Assembly (NCBI RefSeq): GCF_902859855.1
Contig: NZ_CADIKH010000002.1
Span: forward strand, 186,001-250,000
Length of the DNA stretch: 64,000 bases
From: Paraburkholderia humisilvae
Lineage (GTDB): Bacteria; Pseudomonadota; Gammaproteobacteria; Burkholderiales; Burkholderiaceae
Reading direction: 5' to 3'
The notes under the pieces were generated by a model. The model ran no database searches. It worked only from the letters and a program-made list of their open reading frames with translations, and had not been told where the DNA came from. The position numbers and the translations under genes are program-made. This document shows positions 9,228-18,157 of this stretch, piece after piece. Every line of letters begins with the position of its first letter. Within the stretch, counting starts at the first letter, position 1.

Positions 9228-10703
9228 GTGAATACTCTCGCTGATCCTTCCGCCGACCGCATCGTGCTCGATGCGGTCGGCGTTGCGCTTGGTCAGGAGC
9301 CGGCCGATTCGCGTATTGCGATCGCGTACAGCGGCGGCCTCGATTCAACCGTGCTGCTCGATGCCGCAGTGCGGGTGGCGGGTGCGGCGCGTTGTGTCGC
9401 ATTTCATGTCCATCACGGGCTCAGTGCGAACGCGGACCGATGGCTCGCGCATTGCGACCAGCACGCGACGGCGCTCGGCGTGTCGTTCGCGGCGCGGCAC
9501 GTCGATGTGCGTCGCGACCCGGGCGTGAGTCTCGAAGCAGCGGCGCGCGAGGCGCGTTATCGCGCACTCGATGTGCTGTGCGACAGCGCAGGTGTGCGGC
9601 GCATCTGGCTCGCGCAGCACGCGGACGATCAGGCCGAAACCGTGTTGTTGCAATTGCTGCGCGGCGCGGGTCTCGCGGGGCTGGCGGCGATGGCGCCCGA
9701 GCATCGGCCGGTCGGGGCGGCCGTGACGCGTGTGCGGCCATTGCTGCATATATTGCGCGCGCAACTCGAAGACTATGCGCGCGTGCGCGACTTGCACTGG
9801 ATCGACGACGAATCGAATGCGGATACGCGTTTTGCGCGCAATGCGCTGCGTCACCACGTGCTACCGCAACTGGCCGTGCACTTTCCCGGCTTTCGCGATG
9901 CGCTGGCACGCACGGCCGCGCATGCGGGCGCGGCGCAGCGGCTGGTTGACGAACTCGCGCGTTTGGATATGAAGGCGGCGGCGAGCGAAGACGGGCATAC
10001 GCTATCGCGCGACGCGCTCGTCGCATGCGACGATGAGCGCGCGCTGAATCTGCTGCGCTACTGGATGCGCGCACTCGGTTTGCCGGCTGCATCGACGGCA
10101 CGGCTCACCGATGCGCTGCGACAGTTGCGCGATGTGCGCGACGATCATGGCTTGCGCGTCGATCACGCGGGGCAGGCGCTGCGCAGCTATCGCGGGCAAA
10201 TCTATTGGGAGGCGGGCGACAGCGGCGATGCCGCCGATGAGACCGCGCTGACCGAGCGGCCCGTCACGGCGTTGAAGTGGCGCGGCGAGTCGGTCTGGCG
10301 GCTGCCGGCATGGCGCGGCACGTTCGTGTTTACCGAGGTGACGGCGGGCGATGCTGGCGCCGCTCATCCGACTGCTATTCCCGCCGCGCTGCTGATGGGT
10401 CAGCCATTGTTTGCGCGCGCGCGCAGCGGCGGCGAGCGGATGCGTTGCGACGCGCACGGACCGAGCCGCACGCTGAAGAATCTGTTTCAGCAACGGGGCG
10501 TACCGTCATGGAAACGCGATGTTCCGTTGCTCTTTGTCGGCGATGTGCTGCTGTTTGTGCCGTTGCTCGGCGTGAATCTGACGGCCCTCGATGCGTTGCA
10601 CGCGGACCACGCGAAACATCGCACGCAGCGCGCGAACGCGGCGGGCGCCGCCGCTGAGCGCTGGATTCGGATCGACTGGCGAGAAGATCTGCTGATTGCG
10701 TAA
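9228..10703 (+). CDS. tilS: tRNA(Ile)-lysidine synthetase
   Basis: ATP-dependent enzyme that converts C34 of tRNA-Ile(CAU) to lysidine, switching its identity from Met to Ile; essential. The PP-loop SGGLDS is at residues 35-40, followed by VHHGLSANADRW and LAQHADDQAETVLLQLLRG, both typical of TilS. A substrate-binding middle domain and a C-terminal TilS domain (SGGERMRCDAHGPSRTLK, then LFQQRGVPSWKRD) follow. Length 491 aa. The start is a GTG at 9228; no strong Shine-Dalgarno is visible. Gene order accA-tilS-lysC is typical of Burkholderiaceae. Confidence 0.93.
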   Translation: MNTLADPSADRIVLDAVGVALGQEPADSRIAIAYSGGLDSTVLLDAAVRVAGAARCVAFHVHHGLSANADRWLAHCDQHATALGVSFAARHVDVRRDPGVSLEAAAREARYRALDVLCDSAGVRRIWLAQHADDQAETVLLQLLRGAGLAGLAAMAPEHRPVGAAVTRVRPLLHILRAQLEDYARVRDLHWIDDESNADTRFARNALRHHVLPQLAVHFPGFRDALARTAAHAGAAQRLVDELARLDMKAAASEDGHTLSRDALVACDDERALNLLRYWMRALGLPAASTARLTDALRQLRDVRDDHGLRVDHAGQALRSYRGQIYWEAGDSGDAADETALTERPVTALKWRGESVWRLPAWRGTFVFTEVTAGDAGAAHPTAIPAALLMGQPLFARARSGGERMRCDAHGPSRTLKNLFQQRGVPSWKRDVPLLFVGDVLLFVPLLGVNLTALDALHADHAKHRTQRANAAGAAAERWIRIDWREDLLIA

Positions 10704-10847
10704 CGTATAGAAACGGCAGGGCTTTTCGCTCACGTTCGTCGTGATCGCCGCGTGATCCCCCCATCGCCGCTGTCGGCCGCGTCCATCGACGTGGCCAGTC
10801 CGCGCGCAATAAATCCTTTCCACACAAGCGCTTGCGATGCCCTCGAC

Positions 10848-10876
10848 TTGTCAATTCGCGCTGCTTCAGGTAGGGT
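10848..10876 (+). promoter_or_regulatory. Possible sigma70 promoter upstream of lysC
   Basis: TTGTCA (10848-10853), 17-bp spacer, TAGGGT (10871-10876). It would transcribe through the 10-bp repeat array and the structured stretch into lysC, giving a leader of nearly 600 nt. A second -10-like TATGAT (11442-11447) lies 11 bp before the lysC ATG. Confidence 0.35.
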
Positions 10877-10950
10877 ATTGGGTTTGTCCAACCCTGCTTC
10901 GCACGCGTTTTCCGGCGCTTGGGGTCGAATTCACACGGTCGGGTTAGAGG

Positions 10951-11010
10951 TCGACTAGGGTCGATTAGGGTCGATTAGGGTCGATTAGGGTCGATTAGGG
11001 TCGATTAGAG
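10951..11010. repeat. 10-bp tandem repeat, six units, between tilS and lysC
   Basis: Six consecutive 10-bp units starting at 10951: the first is TCGACTAGGG, the next four are exactly TCGATTAGGG, and the last is TCGATTAGAG. The near-perfect identity implies recent expansion. The unit equals one helical turn, so all copies face the same side of the DNA. Confidence 0.9.
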
Positions 11011-11186
11011 GTCGGGTATCGGTCGGTACAGGTCGAGACGGGTTGAGTACCACAGTTGAGTATCGCAAGCGGAGTACCACAAGCGCTCCTGCCGCCGCAC
11101 CATCGCCGCCACGGGTCCTACAAGGCTTGTGTCAGGAGCACGGTGCGGTGTGATCGGCGGTCCTGAAGAGAGGTCCCCGTTGTGCC

Positions 11187-11307
11187 ACCTGTTCGAGCCC
11201 GTTCGAAGCGATCGGGTTGATCGCTCCCGTCCGCCGCCGATGTGGGTCTTTCCAGCGAAGGCAGGTCGCCTGGTCTGCCGGTTTCATAAGCCGGCTGATG
11301 AACAGGT
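11187..11307 (+). ncRNA. Candidate structured RNA or lysC leader element
   Basis: An 8-bp helix ACCTGTTC (11187-11194) with GAACAGGT (11300-11307) would close a domain that contains a 7-bp hairpin (AGCGATC 11207-11213 with GATCGCT 11219-11225, loop GGGTT), a small CAGG-TCG-CCTG hairpin (11262-11272), and an 8-bp hairpin (GCCGGTTT 11277-11284 with AAGCCGGC 11288-11295). The last contains one G-U pair that works only in plus-strand RNA. A competing pairing, GGCAG (11260-11264) with CTGCC (11275-11279), overlaps it. No known RNA family was recognised, and no protein-coding frame in the stretch looks real. Confidence 0.3.
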
Positions 11308-11458
11308 TCAAGGGCAAATCCGCGCGCGAAGCGCACGCGCTGAGTTCCGCGCCGCACACCTTGCCGTCGTTCCCGAACGTTGTGCTCCCAGTTGTGTGCG
11401 GCCCGTTTTCAGCGTGCTGCCGCCGCGCGCCTGGGCTCTCCTATGATTTGAAACGACA

Positions 11459-12709
11459 ATGGCACTTATCGTACACAAATACGGCGGCACCTCGATGGGC
11501 TCGGTTGAGCGCATCAAGAACGTCGCCAGGCGCGTCGCGAAATGGCACAAGGCAGGCCACCGGATGGTCGTCGTGCCATCCGCGATGTCCGGCGAAACGA
11601 ACCGCCTGCTCGGTCTCGCGAAAGAACTCTCCGCTCAGCCGAGCCCGCGCGAACTCGACATGATCGCGTCGACCGGCGAACAGGTCAGCGTCGGTCTGCT
11701 GTCGATCGCGCTGCACGACGCGGGCGTCGACGCGGTCAGCTACACGGGCTGGCAAGTGCCGGTCAAAACGGACAGCGCGTTCACGAAAGCGCGCATCAAC
11801 GACATCGACGGCGAACGCGTGCTGCGCGACCTCGATGCGGGCAAGGTGGTCGTGATCACCGGCTTCCAGGGTATCGATCCCGACGGCCATATCACGACGC
11901 TCGGCCGCGGCGGGTCGGATACGTCGGCGGTGGCGGTGGCAGCGGCGCTCAAAGCGGACGAATGCCTGATCTATACGGACGTCGACGGTGTGTACACGAC
12001 CGACCCGCGCGTTGTCGAAGAAGCGCGCCGGCTCGATCGCGTGACCTTCGAGGAAATGCTGGAAATGGCGAGCCTCGGCTCGAAGGTTCTGCAAATCCGC
12101 TCGGTGGAATTCGCAGGAAAATATCAGGTGAAGACGCGCGTGCTGTCCAGCCTGACCGATCCGCTGATGCCCCTCGAAACCGAAATGACCTCCGGTACCC
12201 TGATCACTTTTGAAGAAGACGAGACCATGGAAAAAGCAGTCATCTCCGGCATTGCATTCCAGCGGGACGAAGCCCGCATCGCCGTGATGGGTGTGCCCGA
12301 CAAGCCGGGCATCGCGTATCAGATTCTCGGTCCGATCGCCGAAGCGAATATCGACGTCGACATGATCATCCAGAACCAGAGCGTCGAGGGCAAAACGGCG
12401 TTCACGTTCACGGTCGGCCGCGGCGACTATCAGCGCGCGATGGAAATCCTCACCAATCAGGTGAAGGGCCATATTTCGGCGGAACAGGTGTTGGGCGACC
12501 CGAAGGTATCGAAGGTGTCGGTCGTCGGCGTCGGCATGCGTTCGCATGTCGGCATCGCGAGCAAGATGTTCCGCACGCTGTCGGAAGAGGGCATCAACAT
12601 CCAGATGATTTCGACCTCCGAAATCAAGATCTCGGTGCTGATCGACGAGAAGTATATGGAGCTCGCAGTGCGCGCACTGCATAAGGCGTTCGAACTCGAT
12701 CAGGCTTGA
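11459..12709 (+). CDS. lysC: Aspartokinase
   Basis: Phosphorylates L-aspartate, the first committed step to lysine, methionine, threonine and diaminopimelate. The 416-aa protein has the N-terminal kinase domain (MALIVHKYGGTSMGSVERI, VSAMSGETN-like PSAMSGETNRLL, and GRGGSDTSAVAVAAAL) and two C-terminal ACT domains (about residues 270-416; VMGVPDKPGIAYQIL, then VGVGMRSHVGIASKMF), which bind amino-acid effectors. Its length fits the alpha-subunit form of class II aspartokinases; an internal start for a beta subunit is possible but not shown. Shine-Dalgarno is weak; a -10-like TATGAT 11 bp upstream suggests a very short leader from the proximal promoter. Confidence 0.96.
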   Translation: MALIVHKYGGTSMGSVERIKNVARRVAKWHKAGHRMVVVPSAMSGETNRLLGLAKELSAQPSPRELDMIASTGEQVSVGLLSIALHDAGVDAVSYTGWQVPVKTDSAFTKARINDIDGERVLRDLDAGKVVVITGFQGIDPDGHITTLGRGGSDTSAVAVAAALKADECLIYTDVDGVYTTDPRVVEEARRLDRVTFEEMLEMASLGSKVLQIRSVEFAGKYQVKTRVLSSLTDPLMPLETEMTSGTLITFEEDETMEKAVISGIAFQRDEARIAVMGVPDKPGIAYQILGPIAEANIDVDMIIQNQSVEGKTAFTFTVGRGDYQRAMEILTNQVKGHISAEQVLGDPKVSKVSVVGVGMRSHVGIASKMFRTLSEEGINIQMISTSEIKISVLIDEKYMELAVRALHKAFELDQA

Positions 12710-12722
12710 TCCGTTCCGCTTG

Positions 12723-12771
12723 TTGCTCCGTTCGTTGCTCCGTTCGTTGCTCCACTCGTTTGATCCACTCG
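12723..12771. repeat. 12-bp tandem repeat after lysC
   Basis: TTGCTCCGTTCG at 12723 and 12735, TTGCTCCACTCG at 12747, and a 13-bp variant TTTGATCCACTCG at 12759. The array starts 13 bp after the lysC stop codon. Confidence 0.75.
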
Positions 12772-12855
12772 TTGGTTCGATAAGCGGGCTAAACAGCCGG
12801 GCTGTGGCGATGACAATGCGGTGACATGGCTGGCATAAAAATTGTGCCAGGGAAA

Positions 12856-12884
12856 TTGACCAGTTATCGTGAACCCGCTATCAT
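12856..12884 (+). promoter_or_regulatory. tRNA-Ser promoter
   Basis: TTGACC (12856-12861), 17-bp spacer, TATCAT (12879-12884); 43 bp before the tRNA 5' end. A good sigma70 match. Confidence 0.75.
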
Positions 12885-12927
12885 CTTGGCTTCGTCGCGC
12901 TGCCTCCCTGGCGCGAGCGAAGGTTTG

Positions 12928-13021
12928 GGAGACGTGGCCGAGAGGTCGAAGGCACTCCCCTGCTAAGGGAGCATCTGGGCCAAAACCTGGATCGAGGGTT
13001 CGAATCCCTCCGTCTCCGCCA
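12928..13021 (+). tRNA. tRNA-Ser(GCU)
   Basis: 94-nt class II tRNA with a long variable arm. Acceptor GGAGACG pairs with CGTCTCC; the anticodon loop sits between ACTCCC and GGGAGC-like arms with anticodon GCT in CTGCTAA; T-loop GGTTCGAATCC; encoded CCA end. It has its own promoter and an intrinsic terminator. Confidence 0.96.
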
Positions 13022-13034
13022 GCAATGGCGGTGA

Positions 13035-13074
13035 AACCCCGTAAGTTCTCGGACTTACGGGGTTTTATTTTTTT
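13035..13074 (+). terminator. Intrinsic terminator of tRNA-Ser
   Basis: CCCCGTAAGT (13037-13046), loop TCTCGG, ACTTACGGGG (13053-13062), then TTTTATTTTTTT. Perfect 10-bp stem followed by a T tract. Confidence 0.92.
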
Positions 13075-13564
13075 CGGGTTTTCCGGTAAGGCGCGTTGGG
13101 TTATCGCGCGGGTGCAACCTGTTTTATGGGTTGCCAGCGTGCGCACGACTTGATGCGGGTCAAGCAGCACGCATGCGCTGCATGGCCATCCCCGATTACC
13201 TGGCATACCCAGGTAAATAGATGCGCGGTGTAACACGCATGCTGCGCGACGGCGGCATCTTTTGCGCACTATATGGACGGAAAACACGTGAAACAGACGC
13301 GATCGTGACAACTAACGCTCTAGCGTCAACGTCGGCGCACTGTCAAGTTTTTCGCGGTGTTGCCGATATGTCGCGCAACGGTCGCACGTCGCCGTTGCGT
13401 CACGAAACCCTATCGCATGTAACTGAACGTTACAGCAGGCACAAAGACGCGATCTTGTGCATCAGTTATTACAAAGTTGAAATATGCGGTCCGCGTCTGT
13501 TTGTTATATTGAGACGCAGGTAGTCGACAACACGAACACACACACTCGCAAAATAGGTGAACAC
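13075..13564. other. 490-bp non-coding gap upstream of exported PXPV-type protein
   Basis: No convincing gene. An inverted repeat TGTAAC-N5-GTTACA (13418-13423/13429-13434) lies about 130 bp before the next gene and could be an operator. An A/T-rich stretch at 13465-13510 includes TTGAAA (13477-13482) and TATATT (13505-13510), but the 22-bp spacing is poor for a sigma70 promoter. Confidence 0.45.
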
Positions 13565-13894
13565 ATGAAGACCACGCGTCTTGTTCCGTTACTGGTCGGT
13601 GCGCTGGCAATCGGCGCTTCGAGTGCGGCAATGGCTGGAGGAGTGAATCTTGGCGTCAACATCGGCATTCCCGCGCCGGTGTACGTCGCGCCGCCTCCGG
13701 TGTACGCACCGCCGCCCCCGCCGCCGGTCGTTTATCAGCCGGCCCCGGTAGTGGCTGTGCCCTCGATCTACATCGGCTGGCACGGCGATCGTTACTGGGA
13801 CGGCCGCCGCTACTGGGGGCGTGACGATTGGTATCGCCATCACGGTGGCTACCACGGCCGTGGCCCGGATCACGGTCACGATCACTGGCACTAA
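13565..13894 (+). CDS. Small exported proline-rich PXPV-type protein
   Basis: 109-aa protein of unknown function. Residues 1-24 are a Sec signal peptide (MKTTRLVPLLVGALAIG, cleavage after AMA). The mature part has a Gly-Val start (GGVNLGVNIG), then proline-rich repeats (APVYVAPPPVYAPPPPPP) like the PXPV motif seen in many Burkholderia exported proteins, then a Trp/Tyr/Arg-rich segment (GWHGDRYWDGRRYWGRDDW) and a His/Gly-rich tail (YHGRGPDHGHDHWH) that could bind metal. The ATG at 13565 has AGGTGA 5 bp upstream. It faces fabI across a shared terminator. Confidence 0.85.
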   Translation: MKTTRLVPLLVGALAIGASSAAMAGGVNLGVNIGIPAPVYVAPPPVYAPPPPPPVVYQPAPVVAVPSIYIGWHGDRYWDGRRYWGRDDWYRHHGGYHGRGPDHGHDHWH

Positions 13895-13960
13895 GCAAGG
13901 CCAGCGCGCAGCGCAAAGTCGCTGCGCGTGGCAGCACGCCCGAAATCGTCGACTAGCAAA

Positions 13961-13985
13961 AAAACCGCCCAATCGGGCGGTTTTT
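13961..13985. terminator. Bidirectional intrinsic terminator between the PXPV-type gene and fabI
   Basis: CCGCCC (13965-13970), loop AATC, GGGCGG (13975-13980), flanked by an A run on the left and TTTTT on the right, so it can end transcripts from both convergent genes. Confidence 0.9.
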
Positions 13986-14082
13986 CATATCGGTTGTGCC
14001 CGCAACGACCTGCGCAAAGATCTGCGCAACGATCCACGTAACGACCGGGGCTCAACCTCGGGCCGCGAATACAAACGCGCGG

Positions 14083-14874
14083 TTACTCCACCGCCGCGGC
14101 CATCCCGCCGACCACCGCATTGAAGCCGCTGTCGACGTGCAGAATCTCCGCGGTCACACCGGCCGCCAGATCCGACAGCAGGAAAGCCGCGGTATTGCCG
14201 ACCTGTTCGATCGTCACATTGCGCTTGAGCGGCGCGTTGTCTTCGACGAAATCGAGAATCTTGCTGAAGCCCTTGATGCCGCTTGCGGCGAGTGTCTTGA
14301 TCGGGCCGGCCGAAATGCCGTTCACGCGTACGCCCTTGCTGCCGAGCGATACCGCGAGGTAACGTACGCTCGCTTCGAGCGATGCCTTGGCGAGTCCCAT
14401 CGTGTTGTAGTTCGGAATCGCGCGCTCCGAGCCGAGATAGGTCAGCGTGAGCAGTGCCGCGTCGTTCGATAGCATCGGCTGCGCGGCTTTCGCGAGTGCT
14501 GCGAAGCTATACGCGGAAATGTCGTGCGCAATGCGGAAGTTCTCACGTGTGACGCCGTCGAGGAAGTCGCCTGCGATCGCCTCGCGCGGCGCGAAGCCGA
14601 TCGAATGCACAACGCCGTCGAGACTATCCCAATGCTGCTTCAGCGACGAGAACAGCGCGTCGATTTGCGCGTCTTCCGCAACGTCGCACGGAAACACCAG
14701 ATTGCTGCCGAATTCCGCGGCGAACTCGCTGATGCGATCCTTGAAGCGGTCGCCGACATAAGTGAACGCGAGTTCGGCGCCTTCGCGCTTGCAGGCCTGC
14801 GCGATGCCGTAAGCAATTGAACGATTCGACAGCAGGCCAGTCAGCAGGATACGTTTGCCAGCGAGGAAGCCCAT
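14083..14874 (-). CDS. fabI: Enoyl-[acyl-carrier-protein] reductase (NADH)
   Basis: Last reductive step of each fatty-acid elongation cycle and the target of triclosan. The 263-aa SDR-fold protein keeps E. coli FabI numbering at key positions: Tyr156 and Lys163 of the catalytic YX6K (YNTMGLAK), Tyr146 in LTLTYLG, and Gly93 in VVHSIGFAP, the residue whose change confers triclosan resistance. NADH-binding [13 protein letters not shown] is at residues 13-25. It is transcribed divergently from the yej-type transporter genes. Confidence 0.96.
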   Translation of the reverse strand: MGFLAGKRILLTGLLSNRSIAYGIAQACKREGAELAFTYVGDRFKDRISEFAAEFGSNLVFPCDVAEDAQIDALFSSLKQHWDSLDGVVHSIGFAPREAIAGDFLDGVTRENFRIAHDISAYSFAALAKAAQPMLSNDAALLTLTYLGSERAIPNYNTMGLAKASLEASVRYLAVSLGSKGVRVNGISAGPIKTLAASGIKGFSKILDFVEDNAPLKRNVTIEQVGNTAAFLLSDLAAGVTAEILHVDSGFNAVVGGMAAAVE

Positions 14875-15021
14875 GAATTCTCCTAATGAGGTCGGTGCGC
14901 CGCAAGTCCGCCTGGTGCGGGTGCGCGGGGGATTTTCGGTAGAATTCTCTCACATTGCAACCGGCCGCTCGTTGCGCGCTTTCCGCGTACACTTCCCGCG
15001 CACCTCCCTGATAAGGCACCC

Positions 15022-17049
15022 ATGACGCTTGGCTCACGATGGCTTGAACCACACCGCGAGGTGTTGCGCTCTGTGATTCGTTTGCTGTCGAATGGCGCGG
15101 GCGGCGCGCGTTGCGCGAAGCAGGCGTGCGCCACGGCGGCCCGCCCGCGCGCCGCAACGCCCGCCCGCACACGCGCGTGGCATGCATTACTGGGCGTTTG
15201 CGGTTTGCTATCCGCGGCGTTGCTGTTCGCGCAGCCGGCCTTCGCTGCGTATGCGATCGCGCAATACGGCAACCCGAAATACCCGCCGGACTTCAAGCAC
15301 TTCGACTATGTGAACCCGGATGCGCCGAAGGGCGGCACGCTCGTGCTGGCCAATCCGAACCGGCAGACGAGCTTCGACAAGTTCAATCCGTTCACGCTGC
15401 GCGGCAACGCGGCGCCGGGCATCGACATGCTGTTCGAGAGCCTCACGACCGGCAGCTCGGACGAAGTCGCCACCGCGTACGGCCTGCTTGCGGACGACAT
15501 CGCCGTCGCGCCGGATGGTCTGTCGACCACGTTTCACATCAATCCTCATGCGCATTTTTCGAACGGCGATCCGGTAACCGCCGACGACGTGAAATTTTCG
15601 CTCGACACGCTGAAGAGCCCGAAGGCCGCGCCGCAATACGCCGCATATTTCGCGGACATCACGCGCGCGGTCGTGCTCGACCCGAGCACGATCCGCTTCG
15701 AGTTCCGCCAGCGCGACCGCGAGTTGCCGCTGCTCGCGGGCAGCATGCCGGTGTTCTCTCGCAAGTGGGGCGTGAAGCCCGACGGCAGCCGCACGCCGTT
15801 CGATCAGCTCGCATTCGAAAAGCCGATCGGTAGCGGACCTTACCTGATCGAGCAGTATGACAATGGCCGCAACATCACGTACCAGCGTGACCCGAACTAC
15901 TGGGGATCGAAACTGCCGGTGCGGATCGGCATGTTCAACTTCGACCGGATCCAGTACAAGCTGTACGGCGACCCGACCGCGCGCCTCGAGGCATTCAAGG
16001 CCGGCGAGTACGACGCACTCGTCGAGTACATCGCGCGCAGCTGGGTGCGGCGCGACGTCGGCAAGCGCTTCGACAACGGCGAGCTGATCAAGCGCGAGTT
16101 CCCGCAGCACAACGGCACGGGCATGCAGGGCTTTATCCTGAACCAGCGGCGGCCGCTGTTCCAGGACGCGCGGGTGCGCAAGGCGCTCGATCTCGCACTC
16201 GATTTTCAATGGCTCGACCGGCAGCTGTTCTACAACCAGTACAAGCGGATCGACAGTTACTTCGTCAACACCGACTGGCAGGCGAAGGGGCTGCCGTCGC
16301 CGGGTGAGTTAAAGCTGCTCGAGCCGTGGCGCGCGCAGCTTGATCCAGCGGTGTTCGGCCCGCCGCCCGCGCAGCCGAACACCGATCCGCCCGGCTCGCT
16401 GCGCGCGAATCTGCTGGCCGCGCGCGAACTGCTCGCGCAGGCGGGCTGGACCTATCGTGATGGCGCGCTGCGTAACGCGAAGGGCCAGCCGTTCGAATTC
16501 GAGATTCTTGACGATTCCGGCTCCGCGCAGAGTTTCGAGCCGATCATTGCAGCGTATATCCGCAATCTGCAAAAGCTCGGCATCGTCGCGCGGTTGCGCG
16601 TGAGCGATTTCGCTGTCTATCAGAAGCGCCTCGATGCGTTCGATTTCGACGTCACGACACTGCGTTACCCGGATGTGCAGGTGCCCGGCGCCGACATGGT
16701 CGATCGCTTCGGCAGCAAGGCGGCCGACGAGCCGGGCTCGGGCAACCTGATCGGTATCAAGTCGCCGGCGGTCGATGCGATTCTGCGCGCGCTGGTCGGC
16801 GCGCAGACGCTCGAGCAACTGACCGACGCGACGCACGCGCTCGACCGTGTGCTGTTGCATGGTTACTATGTGGTGCCGCAATGGTATAGCGCGACGCATC
16901 GCGTCGCGTTCAAGCGCGGGCTCGCGTGGCCGACGACCTTGCCGCTGTACTATTCGGCGGAAGGTTGGATCGTGTCGATGTGGTGGTTCGCGCCGCCGCC
17001 ATCGGCACAGCAGCCGGGCGCTCAGGCGCAGGCCGCCAGCCGCCAATAG
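15022..17049 (+). CDS. yejA: YejA-type extracellular solute-binding protein (oligopeptide ABC transporter)
   Basis: Periplasmic SBP family 5 (DppA/OppA-like) receptor, 675 aa. It has an unusually long Arg/Ala-rich N-terminus (about 50 residues) before the hydrophobic signal segment (ALLGVCGLLSAALLFAQ) that ends in PAFAAYA. YejA-like features include QYGNPKYPPDFKHFDYVNP, PKGGTLVLANPN, GNAAPGIDMLFESL and YWGSKLPVRIG. In enterics Yej imports microcin C-like peptides and related oligopeptides; the same substrate class is inferred here, not shown. First gene of yejABEF; divergent from fabI with 147 bp between. Confidence 0.88.
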   Translation: MTLGSRWLEPHREVLRSVIRLLSNGAGGARCAKQACATAARPRAATPARTRAWHALLGVCGLLSAALLFAQPAFAAYAIAQYGNPKYPPDFKHFDYVNPDAPKGGTLVLANPNRQTSFDKFNPFTLRGNAAPGIDMLFESLTTGSSDEVATAYGLLADDIAVAPDGLSTTFHINPHAHFSNGDPVTADDVKFSLDTLKSPKAAPQYAAYFADITRAVVLDPSTIRFEFRQRDRELPLLAGSMPVFSRKWGVKPDGSRTPFDQLAFEKPIGSGPYLIEQYDNGRNITYQRDPNYWGSKLPVRIGMFNFDRIQYKLYGDPTARLEAFKAGEYDALVEYIARSWVRRDVGKRFDNGELIKREFPQHNGTGMQGFILNQRRPLFQDARVRKALDLALDFQWLDRQLFYNQYKRIDSYFVNTDWQAKGLPSPGELKLLEPWRAQLDPAVFGPPPAQPNTDPPGSLRANLLAARELLAQAGWTYRDGALRNAKGQPFEFEILDDSGSAQSFEPIIAAYIRNLQKLGIVARLRVSDFAVYQKRLDAFDFDVTTLRYPDVQVPGADMVDRFGSKAADEPGSGNLIGIKSPAVDAILRALVGAQTLEQLTDATHALDRVLLHGYYVVPQWYSATHRVAFKRGLAWPTTLPLYYSAEGWIVSMWWFAPPPSAQQPGAQAQAASRQ

Positions 17050-17115
17050 CGGCGCGCTGCGTCCGTTGTGCAACGTATTTTGTTATCGACTGCCTCACCA
17101 CCCCGGGTTGCCGCC

Positions 17116-18156
17116 ATGTGGAGTTACATCCTCAAACGTCTGCTGCTGATGATTCCGACGCTGCTCGGTGTACTGACGGTCACCTTTATCGTGATCCAGT
17201 TCGTGCCGGGCGGTCCCGTCGAGCAGGCGGTGCATGAATTGCGCCGCAACAACGCGGAAGGCGGCGCACCGTTCGGGCTGCGCGCGCATACCGGCGTCGA
17301 CGCGCAGCAGGTCGCGCAACTGAAGGCGCTGTATGGCTTCGACAAACCGCCGCTCGAGCGCTACGGGCTGATGCTCAAGCGCTTCTCGCAGTTCGACCTC
17401 GGGCAAAGCTATTTCCGTCACCAGAGTGTGTGGTCGCTGATCGTGTCGAAGCTGCCGGTGTCGATCAGCATCGGACTCTGGACGTTCTTTCTGACCTATC
17501 TGATATCGATCCCGCTCGGTATCGCCAAGGCGGTCCGCAACGGCTCGCGTTTCGACATCGCGACGAGCCTGATCGTGCTGATCGGTTACGCGATCCCGGG
17601 TTTTGTGCTCGGGGTGCTGCTGCTCGTGCTGTTCGGCGGCGGCAGCTTCCTGCAGCTCTTTCCGCTGCGCAATCTGGTGTCGGACAACTGGGACCAGTTG
17701 AGCATCGGCGGCAAGATTCTCGACTATCTCTGGCACATCACGCTGCCGATCGTCGCGTCGGTGGTCGGCAGCTTCGCGGTCGTGACGATGCTGACGAAAA
17801 ACGCGTTCCTCGACGAAATCCGCAAGCAGTATGTGCTGACCGCGCGCGCGAAGGGGCTCTCCGAGCGGCGCGTGCTTTGGAAGCATATCTTTCGCAATGC
17901 GTTGCTGCCGCTCGTTGTCGGTTTCCCGGCGGCGTTTATCGGCGCGTTCTTCACCGGCAGCCTGCTGATCGAGACGCTGTTCTCGCTCGATGGTCTTGGC
18001 CTGCTGTCATATGAGTCGGTCATGCGGCGCGACTATCCGGTCGTGCTCGGCACGCTGTACCTGTTCACGCTGATCGGGCTCGTCACGAAGCTGATTTCCG
18101 ATCTCTGCTACGTGTGGGTCGACCCGCGCATTCAATTCGAACAACTGGAGCGCTGA
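17116..18156 (+). CDS. yejB: YejB-type ABC transporter permease
   Basis: Inner-membrane permease, 346 aa, of the Opp/Dpp BPD_transp_1 family. First transmembrane helix KRLLLMIPTLLGVLTVTFI, followed by the family motif IQFVPGGPVEQAV, a periplasmic loop, and five further TM segments. The coupling (EAA) motif lies around RAKGLSERRVLWKHIFRNAL. ATG at 17116 is chosen because the family starts MWSYILKRLL; the frame is open upstream to 17068. Lies 66 bp after yejA and 1 bp before yejE. Confidence 0.92.
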   Translation: MWSYILKRLLLMIPTLLGVLTVTFIVIQFVPGGPVEQAVHELRRNNAEGGAPFGLRAHTGVDAQQVAQLKALYGFDKPPLERYGLMLKRFSQFDLGQSYFRHQSVWSLIVSKLPVSISIGLWTFFLTYLISIPLGIAKAVRNGSRFDIATSLIVLIGYAIPGFVLGVLLLVLFGGGSFLQLFPLRNLVSDNWDQLSIGGKILDYLWHITLPIVASVVGSFAVVTMLTKNAFLDEIRKQYVLTARAKGLSERRVLWKHIFRNALLPLVVGFPAAFIGAFFTGSLLIETLFSLDGLGLLSYESVMRRDYPVVLGTLYLFTLIGLVTKLISDLCYVWVDPRIQFEQLER

Positions 18157-18157
18157 C

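Noticed and set aside
10951..11010. Possible CRISPR array
   Set aside because: Units are only 10 bp and directly adjacent, with no spacers and no cas genes in the window.
11118..11446. Several overlapping open frames of 75-105 codons upstream of lysC, on both strands
   Set aside because: None resembles a protein family, none has a ribosome site, and the stretch folds well as RNA; long open frames are common by chance at this G+C.
13477..13510. Sigma70 promoter TTGAAA/TATATT for the small exported protein
   Set aside because: Spacing of 22 bp is too long for a confident call.
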